A stretch of DNA of 64,000 nucleotides from Branchiostoma floridae (taxonomy: Eukaryota; Chordata; Leptocardii; Amphioxiformes; Branchiostomatidae): contig NC_049980.1 of the NCBI RefSeq assembly GCF_000003815.2, forward strand, positions 14,552,405 through 14,616,404, read 5' to 3'. The position numbers and the translations under genes were made by a program. Each line of letters begins with the position of its first letter. Within the stretch, counting starts at the first letter, position 1. The notes below the pieces were generated by a model. That model searched no databases. It was not told where the DNA came from and was given only the letters and a program-made list of their open reading frames with translations. This document shows positions 13,701 through 25,700 of this stretch, piece after piece.

Positions 13701-16700
13701 ACAGACCAGTGTAGGCAGGCCAACCTTGTCACAGAGCAGGTATGGAATTTAGGTTCATATACGCACAGAGCAAGGTGGTATTGTTCATGAGAGTCAGTAC
13801 TATGATGCTTTTAACTGTAACTTGAAATTGTTAACCAATTATAGTGACTGTTGTATACAGCATTTTTCTTCTAGTTCTTGCAAAATGTTGCACATGTAGC
13901 TTTTTGTAAGTGATTTTTCCATTATCATTGCCCCTTTATTTAGTCATGGGAATTGTTTGTAAGATGTAACCTGCTATCATACCAAAATTGTACATGTATG
14001 TGAAATCAAAGCGTTGACTTCAATTGACAGGTGACCCCTGATGCAGACAATAACAACTTTTTCCTGAGCAACATCCGTCGCACTCAGCAGACCCAGAGAG
14101 GCCTGACTATCAGGGAGAATGAAGTTGAAGTGGATGCCAGAGCTGCAGCCCAAGAGCTGCCCTTCTCTCCTGTCTACCTCAGCCTACCCGACGTCTTCCT
14201 TGGCAACAAGGTAAGAATTGGTGACATTGTGTTTACTATGTCTATCTGAACTCTGAGTTTTGCATGTATGCCACTTAACAATGTTTCACAAATATGAGGA
14301 CTCCGCCTGACAGGTTTGTATTGTCAAAATTATAGATAATGTACGCTATGTTTTTACAAGTTTGATTAACTGTTGTTCAACTTGTCCCAACTTTTTCCTC
14401 TTGTCAAAACTGTCAGAAGGATAATGTATACTGTCTCCTACAGATCACTTCCTATGGAGGTAAGCTGAGGTACACAGTGGAGTATGAAGAGGACCCAAAC
14501 ACCCCACCCGGCGTTGGGAACACCATCAGCCAGCAAGAGGACGGTCCCCAGGTGGTTATCCACGGCATTGACACCGCCATCGTGTTGGACATCCCAGAAG
14601 TCATCGCTGCTGTTCCTGCAAGGCACGAGATTGATCTTGTGGAGGTACTTGTTTTTACCTACTTGTGATAACATAATAGAAAATAAATTAAGCAACGGGA
14701 TAAATCCTCTAAAGAGTTAGATATTTCAGATAACACCCACTACTAGGGCTAAACCGGTTTTTCTCATTGGACCGGTCCAGAAAAACCGGACCTGAAAAAA
14801 TTTGGTAGACCGGATGTTGGACCGATTGGAAAATGAACTGATTATATGATCAGGCATTCACACGTTTTCGGGGTTACCGGTCTAGACAAATAACAAGAGC
14901 GAAGCAGAGTAGACTCTATAGTCATTTTACCAACTTTTGCAGTCAATCGTATAGAGGAAGTTAGCCTTGTAGGATTTTTAAAACGCCAGGAATAGGCCAG
15001 AAGTGGATGCCAGCCACCCCGCTAAGTTCTGCCCATTCAACAGAGATAGGGGAAGACAGAGCGGACACTCAGCAAACCGTGACAGTTCCTGACTAGACTC
15101 GGCTCACAGCAGGCATCGGACTTCCCCGGTAACGACCTTGACCACAACTACAACCAAAGCGCAACAAGCAAGCCCAGTGGCTGGCCATTTCTGGGATGGG
15201 AGACCTTTGACCTCCGTCGGCGGCTTCCGGTGTGGTGGTGGGGAGGGGGGTGCGAACTCTGCCGGCCCTCTCCAAATCGGCGCCGAGGTCTGCTTTCATC
15301 TTCTCCAGTTGGCGGGTCACATCCAAAAGCTCGTCTTCCAGCCTTTTCGACAGCTCTGCTGGCGTGGAATGCCACTCAAGCTCGGCGTCCTCGGCCGGTG
15401 ACGAGACAAAACGGGCTGGGGGGCGAATCTTTCTCCGGCCGGCGCCAAACATTCTTACGAGGGGGAGAAATTTGGGGGGAGTCAAAAGGGTAAAGGTGTA
15501 GGGAGATAGTTTAGGAGGAGTCGAGGAGGTAAGTTGTTCGGCGGTTGTTCGAAATGGCGCGGAAAAGACGGTGCACGTGGTAAGCGGAAGAGTTCGGAGC
15601 ACGTCCTTCTCTTTCTCAGTTTGTTCGAGATCTGCTGTTCTTCCTCTCAGATCTCGCGGCGTCTCGCAGTAGTGCTCACGAGACTTCGCCCACAATTCCC
15701 GAGTATGACGCCATCCCGTCATACGCCCATTTGTAGGATTTTTAAAACGCCAGTGGGAGTCGAATACTACACAAAACAGATTTCTTTGTAGCAAAATGGA
15801 CCATTGTTTTGAGTATCGTCCATGCACAAGTTTCCACATAATGAATCAGGTCCAGGTTCCGGTCCGGACCTGGACCTGATCCTCTGGACCTGAACCGGAC
15901 CTGGACCTGGATTTTCTGTACCGGTACCCAGCCCTACCCACTACCTTTCATCAGTGTCCGAAGGAGTGTGAACTGAAGACCAGTGTTCCCTGTATATGAA
16001 TATGAAAATCCATATGTAAATTTGCATTGAAGTCACTCTTGTTGGACCATGGAAATTACATGTGAATCAGTGAAGCAGTATTATTTCACCTGTCAGTGTT
16101 TCTGTGTTGTATGTACAATCATGTATGTTCATGTCTACTAAGGCTGACCTCAATAAGTTCCTCTCCACCTATTTTTGTCAGCCAACTCTCTTAGAATAGG
16201 ATGTGATTTCCCTCTTTTCTTGCTCTTTGTCTATCCCCTCATTTCTTTTTGTGTCAATTTCCCTTTCTTTGACTTTCTCTATCTTTTATATCTGAATGGG
16301 AAGAAAGCTGAGTGGCATCTTATTACTAGTTTTTTTTTTCCATGTCTGCAAGTTTGTGAAATTCGATGAACGAGAATTGTATTTTCTCACTCAAAAATCC
16401 TCTCTTTGTCTCTTGCTTTCTTCCTATGTGTTCCATTAGTCTTGTTTGTCTTGCCCAGGTTCTATTTCTCATACTAGCCAGACAAACAGTAACCTCTTTA
16501 CATTTCTCTGTGTCTCTTATACATTCATTGATCACACCTTGTTTGTCCTACTGGAAACTGTCCGAAAAAACGCACTGGACGAAAGGTAAGGGCTAGGTCA
16601 TGTCCCCTGCCCTGATGATGAGAGCATGTGTAGCTTTGTGAATGGCTAATCAGAATCATGTAGCCTTGCTGTTAATCTCAACTGACAGGTTATGAAGCTG

Positions 16701-19700
16701 TCTAATTACCTTTGCCAGAATGGCTAAGGTTATGTTTTAGGCTTGTGAGTCTGTGTGTCTGTGTGTGTGTCTGTTAACAGCAGAACTCGAGAAGCCTTTG
16801 ATGTATCCCGATTATATTTGGTAGGTGGGTAGGGGTCGGGAAAACGAAGGTCAAGTTTGATAATGGGCCTCCTAGCGGCTTGCTAAGGTACTGCAGCAGA
16901 ACCTCAATTTTTGATATCTCGTGTTCTGGACCTGCTGTGGTTATGATTTTTTAGTGGTAGATAGCCCTTGGGGCAGAGAGTAAGTGCCGTAAGTTTGGAC
17001 CCCCTAGCGGCTTGTTTGGAACTGCAGTCACTGATTTCCTTTCAAACTTTGGACGAGAATAACTGGAGAACGTGTTGATGGATCGTCATGATTTTTGGTA
17101 TGTAGATAACCCAGGTAACAATGTACATAATAGATACTGATTATGCAAATCAGCAACTAATTTGCATAATTAATGAGGAAAGTTTATAAATCCACTGCAT
17201 TTCACGATAGGACTTTCAAACTTGTCACATATATAGATGAGAAAGAGAGAAATATCAATGCATATTAATTATGCAAATGATGGCCTCATTTGCATAATTA
17301 ATGAGAAAATATGAACGTGTTGACGGATCGTCATGATTTTTGGTATGTAGATAGCCGAAGGGAAGACTTACATGATGGAATTCTAATTGTGCAAATCGAC
17401 AGCTAATTTGCATAATTAATGAGGAAAGTTTGTAAATCCACTGCATTCCTTTATAGGACTTTTAAACTTGTCACATTTGTAGCTGAGAAAGAAAGAAATA
17501 TCAATACATTATTAATTATGCAGATGATGATCTCATTTGCATAATTAATGGGAAAATATGAACGTGTTGACGGATCGTCATGATTTTTGGTATGTAGATA
17601 GCCTAAGTAAAAACTTACACAATGAGATACTAGTTATGCAAATTAACAGCTAATTTGCATAATTAATGACGGAAGTTGATAAATCCACTGCATTCAGTGA
17701 TAGGACTTTCAAATTTGTCACATATGTAACTGAAAAAGATGGCAGAGAGTAAGAGGTGTATGTTTGGGTCCGCTAACGTCTTTCCTTGAACTGCAGGAGC
17801 CGGTTTCAATAAGGATGAAAGTATCATCATGATTTTTGGTATGCTGATAACTTAAGTGATGCTTGATACAATTTGATATTATTATGTAAATAGGGATCTA
17901 CTTTGTATGAGCAATGGGAACCAACTCCAGGCATATAAAATAAAATATAATGAGTAACACATTCTACATAACAAACCTGGTTTATTTGGCAAAGGTATGT
18001 GTTCGTGGAACTCTAGTTCTTAAACTTCACTGTACTTCCATCCAGCTTTTTGAAAACAAGGCACCACTTACTACTGTGGTTTATTTATAGATGGATATTG
18101 GAAGTTTGTTTTGGCTTTTGTATCTGAATGCTGGGAATAGAAATGTTTTGACTTTTATGTTGGGTTTTTGCGTTGACATGTGAGGGAGATTTGCATGGCT
18201 TTATGATGCAATCAGTTTGAATTTGCGTGGCTGGTTGCAAATTATGATTTGATTTTAATATGTAAGTGAGATAGAAGTGGTTTTGTATCTTTGATATCGT
18301 AGCCATAAATCTTTGATATTGTATCCCTAAATGTTTTTCAACCTGCTTCTATATTTGCTGTATGATGAACAATGTAGAGAGCATTCGTGCTGTAAAGTGT
18401 CACTCACGTTTTCAGCAGCAGTTTTCATTTTGCTAAAGGAGAAAGTTTTTCTCTCCCAGTTTAAATGGCAGCTGTACGAGTCCCTCCTGAGTCGTACACC
18501 CACCCGTGCTGAACTGATGATGATCCTACAGAACATCCAGGCCATCCTCATCAAAGCTACGTATGGACCCCGCATGCTCAGATGCAAGTAAGTACCGCAG
18601 GCACTGCCAGTGTAGTATCATAAATAGTTTTGCTGTTTATCCCACTACAGTGTACCAAATTCATGTTAGAAAGAGTTCAGTTGAATAGCTAACTGTGTGT
18701 TCTTCTCATGTCCAGAGGATTAGCAACATTAATGTGTGTTATTGTCACATCCACAGGATCAGCAACATCTCTCTGGACGTCGGCCGTGAACGCCGGTCCA
18801 ACGACACTGGTCGGGAGCCTCCCACTGACAGTGTGGAGGAATGCATGTGTCCTCCTGGCTACACTGGGCTGTCATGCCATGTAAGTGACTCTTCTGAACT
18901 AGAGAATGATGTATTCTTAGGAAGAAGCAACATTATCATGTGTCCTCAAAGCTGGATATACTAAGTATATGTACAATAAATTTTATTGCATAAACAACAT
19001 TACATTGCCAAATACACAAGTAAGCAGTCTAGTACATGTACAAACGTCAATGCTATTAATAAATATCATTATCTAGTTGAGAAGAGTCACTTACATGGCA
19101 TGACGTTATCTGTATACTAAGTATAACCAGCTTTGCTGTAAAACATAAGCTTGGTAGGCACACAGCACGGCAGCAATTAGTTCTATTGCACTAAACATTC
19201 TGTCGCACCTAAACTTTGCACCATTTAGCTGCAAACATTGTTTAAAGCTATCTAGTTGTTTCACCTACTATGAAGTTGGCAATGGGTTCCACTCTATGAT
19301 ACGTGATATTATAGTTCTGTGAAAACATCATACAGGGCTCGAAGTACTAGGTGCATGTGCTCCCAAAATTGGAACTGTGCACCCAATTTTTTTTCAAATA
19401 TTTTATTAGGTCTATATGTATGTAAAGATATCAAGTATACCAGTATACGTCATGTTCTTGGCATCTACTAGTAAGTGTTAGAAAGATAAATCCAAATGTC
19501 CTTCAAGGTAGTTGTTTAAGAATTTGAAAGTTTGTAACTAGTAAGTTTTGTTATTAGGTTTTTACTAAAATTTAAGTGGTGCACCCAAAAATTTATTGGT
19601 GCACCCAATTTTTTAAGCTGGGTGTACCAGTGCACCTAATTCCAAAAATGAATTTCGAGCCCTGTCATATATATGTTTTGAACACATCAATCCTGGGTTG

Positions 19701-22700
19701 ATAATGCTGATACTTCAGGGCATGACAATTTCTTGTTCTTTTCTGAGCTTAAATTATAGGCCTTAGAGAAAATAGACCAGTGCCAGATGCATAGAACTTA
19801 ATGCAGGAAATGGAGGGATTTAAGTACATGTAATAGTGAAAAGAATGGGAGATGTGTGGGTTACTCATGGGATTCCTGTGAGTAAAGCTGTTGGTTTGGT
19901 TTCAGGAATGTGCTGAAGGCTACAGGCGAGTGATGAATGGTCCATACTTGGGCCGCTGCATCCCGTGTGACTGCAACAATCACAGTGCAGAGTGTGACCA
20001 GATCACGGGGATCTGTGAGGTGTGTGACTGTCCATGAAAACATCCTTCTGATATGTAGTACATTTTCTAGGAAAACAAGGATGACTTACAATGGTTTTGA
20101 TATTCTTAGAATTGATAGATTTGCAAATCATTTTTCATCATGGTACAGCAAAAAGGGTAAGATTTTCGTTTTTTTTGCTCTTTTTAATATTGACCCTCAA
20201 TATGCTCAATTAACAAAGCTCAGGAGTAACAAACAGTACATAAAGTGAAATGTAACTGTTACAGTGATCAAAATGTTAGGCACAAGATCAGGTTTCTTCC
20301 ATCAGCCTTTAGGACTTGGTACTTGTTAGGTGGTGACTTCGATCATGGATCATATTTTGAGATTGATGTCATACCAAAGACTTAAAAAAATAGTACATAT
20401 AACATTCTCTGCTGAACAGACAGCATTTGGAAAAGAGTACTAGTAGTAAAACAAACCGTTATCAATAATTAGCTAAGCCCCCTGCTATATTGATTGCACA
20501 GTTTGTGTGGCCCATGGGTTTAAAAATAGAAATGGCCACCTTTCTATGGACCATCTTTAGCTAACTGTATGATGTGCTGTCCCCAGAACTGTGACGACAA
20601 CACAACTGGTCAGAACTGTGAGAATTGTGCAGATGGGTTCTTTGGCAACGCTGTTCCAGGAGCAGATGATTCAGGCTGCAAGCGCTGTGCCTGTCCTCTG
20701 GTCAACGATGAGAACAAGTAGGTTTCTTCTATACAAGGAAAACTTCTGTGCAACATTTCTGCAAGACAGTTTTCTAGCTTTTTCTAGCTACAATAAGTCC
20801 ATAATTATAAAAGTACTACTTTGAGAGGAGAATGCACTGTAAACTGTATAATTTTCTTTTTTACCAGTATTGCAAGTTAATGGCTTGTTTCCTGTGCTGC
20901 AAAGACTTTCCCTCATCTCTGCACTCTTCTGATCGGTGAGGGGAACCTGAAAACTGGTGACATGGACAAAAACCAAGATTCTCCTGGCATTTTTCTGTAA
21001 CAGTTCCAATGTATGTAGGAAAAACAAACTGTTAGTAATAGTCAATAGGCAGCACAGATGCTGATTTGTTCTTAGGAAAGACCTGTCTCACATTTCTTCT
21101 TCAATAATGGACCCAGTGTGACTGTGTTACACAAAAATGCCAAATACACTCTAACTATCTTTGCTTGACCCAGTTAATCCCTGCAAAAATATTGTCCTTG
21201 AACAAGAAGAATGCCAGATGTAGATTTTTACTGGTTACTTGTCCATGTGATCATCCTGCCCAGAAATCTCATCTGCTCTGGGTTTTTGTTGCTGTCACAA
21301 CTGTCAGTCACCACTACTTTTTTTGTCCCTCTCCTCCCATCTTTGTTTGTTTGTTGGTTTGTGAATCTGAATGTCTTGTCCAGACCACCAAAAGATGAGG
21401 TTGTTGTCCGGGTTATTATAAGACCTCAAAATGACGAGGTAGCCAGTCAGTACTCAAGGTACATCCTCTCTTGTTTGTGTGCTTTCTGGGAATGCTCATC
21501 ACTTTTTTCTCTTTCTCTGGTTTATCTCATGTGTTGACAGTGCAATTATGGCCAGAGTAACATGCAACGGTTAACATGCCAGTGGATTCAAAACAATAAT
21601 TGAAGATTACTAAATTGGCATTGAAAAATAGAAAATGCATTTGACTCTTGTAGCATTTCAAAAGTTAAGCTTAGGCTTAACCTACCTGTTGTGACACCTA
21701 GATTCAAGATGCATACCTTACATGATATTTTATATGTCTTTATGGCAATTAAGAATAATATCTTTGCTGCATAGTGTAAGACTAACAATAATCCACTGGC
21801 ACATACCTAGATATGTTATCTGGAAAAAAACAGATACAGTCATGATAACATGATGAAAAGTTTTGGTCTTACCAACTTATACAGAGGCTAACCTTGATAT
21901 CAGTCAATGGAAGCTGCAGTGCCTACTAGCAGATGATCTAAGTGCTAGTATGCATCTATTTGGCCTAGTTGCTTCTAGTGCCTCCTAAGGCCACACCAAT
22001 TTAATTTCTTGTTTCTCAGACTTTTTCAGAAAAATTTTGGGGCGGGCGGTCGAAAAAAAATAAAAATAAAAATTTGCAAAAAGTCAGGGGTGAACATATA
22101 AGGCTTATATGACCCCAAAAAACAAGGTTAGTAATCAAGTTTTCAGCTTTTTATGGCATGATTTATTCAGCTTGTTGGTTGGTTTCTATCATGTGACTAC
22201 AAAGAAGCTCTCTGATTGGTCTATCAGCAGTATGTACCCCTGGAATGGGTTTTTTTCAGGTCTGTGATAGCAAAACCTATATTGTTATTCTTGGGACTAT
22301 TTTTTTTTTCAAAATCGGAAAACAATGGGTCGGGAAATCCGAGAACCAAGAAATTAGATTGGTGTGGCCTAACAGTAGTTTTGCTGGATTCACCCCTCAG
22401 CTTCAGCTCAACCTGTCGGAAGGATGCAGATGGTAATATTACATGTACGGGCTGTGAGCGGGGCTACACAGGCAGGCGCTGTGAGAGGTGTGTATGACAT
22501 ATAGATTGTTGTGCCATGTGGCTGACCTGTCACAGTGTCAACAGGCTAAAACCATTTGTGGCAAAGGTGGTCTGCCCTGTTAAACCCCCTTTCCATCAAA
22601 GGCTGGGACTTTTAAGCAACCAAAGATCTGACAGCGTGCTCACCTACAACAAATTTTATAATGTTTGTGTTTTGTTGCCTTTTAAATCATACTTTGCATG

Positions 22701-25700
22701 ATGAATAATATCCCAATTATAAAGTCACAGTCACAAATTCTTTTTTTGCTGCTCAGCAATCACTGCCTTGTTAATAGAGGGGGTCTTAATGTTGTGGCAG
22801 ACCTACCTTTTGGCATGGCAGTTTATCTATCATACCCTGGGCAAGGGCATGGGTGGGACTGTGTGGATGATGGCTAAGAGTAAGAGTAAAAGCAGAACTG
22901 ATTCTTCAGCTCTTCTGTAGAGTTTTGCTAGTATTTAAAAATATTGAACATATTAATCATAGCTCATTGATCTCTTTAAAGTAATATTTATACATTGTAG
23001 ATGTAGTCATTTACTGTAATGTAGATGTCAGAAGCCCAAAATGAATTTTGTTAGTACTATGCTGGATGAAGAAAGTGGACGTAGATAAGACATTAGATTC
23101 TAATGTAACAACCATGTTGTAATTAATGGAAGTTCATCAGAAATGCGTTTACACGCTATTTCTGTACTCAAAGTTAAGTGTTACCAGCAAGTTTTTGATC
23201 AGTCTACAGTCACTTTGCAAGTTGAAATTCCTATCTCTTGTGACGTGAACAGTCAACTTAATAAGTATCAAAGGACCATTTGAAAGTGTGTTAGAAAGGT
23301 GTGAACAAGATACAGTAGTCCCACAGCCTTTTGAGGCTGTAGTCCACACCCTAACCTTAACAAAGCCCCAAAGTTTCTTGATAAGTCCTTTACTTTGAAT
23401 ACAAAAACAGTATATAAAATGTTTAAGATAATAACCATGGTGTAATGTATTCTGTCATGTGATAGATGTGAACAGGGTTACTATGGCAACCCTACCATTC
23501 CGGGCGGCCGTTGCTATGAATGTGCGTGTGACCAGTCCGGCTCTCTGAGCCCCATCTGTGACCAGGTGACTGGCGCGTGCCAGTGTCAGCCTGGTATCAC
23601 CGGCCGTGCTTGTGACCAGTGCCAGCCAAGATACGCCCTGACTGAGAGAGGCTGCATAAGTAAGTTTGTTTTTACCTCCATGAAATGTCATGGAGGTTAT
23701 ATTTTACCCCGCGTTTGTGTGTCTGTGTGTTTGTGTGTGTGTAAACAAGATAACTCAAGAACGGCTGGGTGGATTGGTTTCATACTTGGTGTGTTGGTAG
23801 TGTGTGACGAAAGCTGAAAATGATTAGATTTTGGGCCCCCTAGCAACTTCCCTTGGTGCTGCAGCGCAACTTCCGGTTTTGCTATCTCGGTGTTCTGAAC
23901 ATGCTATGGTCACGATTTTTAAGTGTTAGATAGCTCTTGTGCTCAGGAAGAAATGACATAAGTTTGGGCCCCCTAGCGTCTAGTTTGGGGATAGCAGGGG
24001 CATTTTTGTCAAAAACTTCTGACGAGGATAACTCAAGAAGGGAACAACGGATTTTCATGATTTTTGGTATGTAGGTACCTTAAGGTATCGGACCGGAGTT
24101 TCTTTTACGATTTCGGAGGTTGGCGGGTAGCCTCAGGCCGAAGGGCTACAGTTCCGCTAGTAAACGTAGGACGCGAAACTTAATCAATATGGCGGAAAGC
24201 CGTTTACTGTCTCTTTCCGACAAACCTATTGGTACCATCTGTTGCCTCTTTATTTTGGTTAGAATATGTAGTAAAATTTTAATTTTGGACCCGAAAACTA
24301 TCATTTTTTAACACTTTTTTGATCGAAGCTGCTTGGAAAAAACGAATTTTCCCAGGATAACGGCCTACGTGGTAGAGAAGCTAAATTCTTCATGTTTGTG
24401 TAAAATGAAAATAAAAAAATTCCATGTGATAACTTTTTTGCAATCTCCGATGACGTCATTTCTTCGAAATCGCATGAAAAACGCCGCTATTTGGGTCATC
24501 AGGCGAAAAAACCGCATCACCGTTGCAGCGGACTAATACAAAAATGGTTTCGCTGGCCGACCAACTACTCCTCGCACAAAAACAATACAACCCACGGGCT
24601 TTTCAGAAAATACGACAAATCTATGCTCAGCTATAACGATCACCAAGCCATAGGGAGCAAAAGTTAGGGAGACAACAGCGCACTTCCGGCCGATTACACC
24701 ACCCTTCCGCCAACTCCGGTCAGATTTGAACTCTGACCCGGAACCTTAGACAATGTTGTACAAGATAAGATACTAATTATGCAAATCAGGAATGCATTTG
24801 CATAATTAATGAGAATATTCTATCATAGCAGTTTTTTCAATGTATCTCTTGTCACTGACGTGATATGGTCGTGACATTTAAGTGGTAGATAGCTTTTAGA
24901 GACATAAAAATGTGGGGCAAGTTTCAGTCCCCTGACATTTAATTGTGGAACTGCAGGGGCGTTTTTGTCAAGACACTCCAAAGCGGATAACTGCAGAAAG
25001 GAACGACGGATTGCCTGCATTTTAGGCATGCAGGTAGCGTTAGGCAAAGATGTTCACAATGATATGCATGCTATGCAAATGAGGACTTAACTTGCATAAT
25101 TAATGAGGAAATTGTATAGTTCCATTGTTTTCAATAACTGGACCTCAATACACGTAACACATGTTAATTATGATAGGTGGAATATAAGCAGATACCAAAT
25201 ATGGTAATGAGGAACTTATTTGCATAATTTATGTAAAAATTCAAAACCGCTTTATGATCAATAATGGGAATTTTATAATTGTGACATGTGTACGTTAGTC
25301 AATGATGAACAACACCATGCATGAATTATGTTGATGTGTTGGTCAATTGCCTGAAATTTACGAAAGCTCTAAATTTTCATGGAGGTATGAGGTCGCCGAA
25401 CTCTAGTTTGTCATCCTTTGGCGCAATGACCCCATTAATGATCCATTAATTCCATCTTGAATATAAAGAGAGTGACACAAAATTTTATGTTCAGGAGATA
25501 TAAAGATTTCTGTAATTACGTAAATTTTTTATACACCTTATAAAAATGCTCTCGGCTCTAAACAAAGTTTTCTCCGTCAGACTGTGATGATGAGTGCACT
25601 GGTGTGCTGTTGGATGACATGGAGCGTTTAGAAGCTCTGCTGCAGTCCAGGAACTTGAGTGGCGTATTCCCTGCACCATGGCCCACCCTCATGGCCCTTG

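Larger units (their letters stand above)
14744..15936. mobile_element. hAT-like DNA transposon with 8-bp target duplication
   Basis: Starts TAGGGCTAAACCGGT and ends ACCGGTACCCAGCCCTA, flanked on both sides by CCCACTAC (14736-14743 and 15937-15944). An 8-bp duplication with TAGGG/CCCTA ends is characteristic of hAT. 1,193 bp, GGACCTGGACC-rich subterminal repeats, no transposase. It carries the GC-rich insert described separately. Confidence 0.9.
19665..21985. other. Introns around LE exons, nothing recognised
   Basis: 19665-19905, 20020-20586 and 20718-21985 contain no element or RNA gene that I can identify. Confidence 0.45.
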
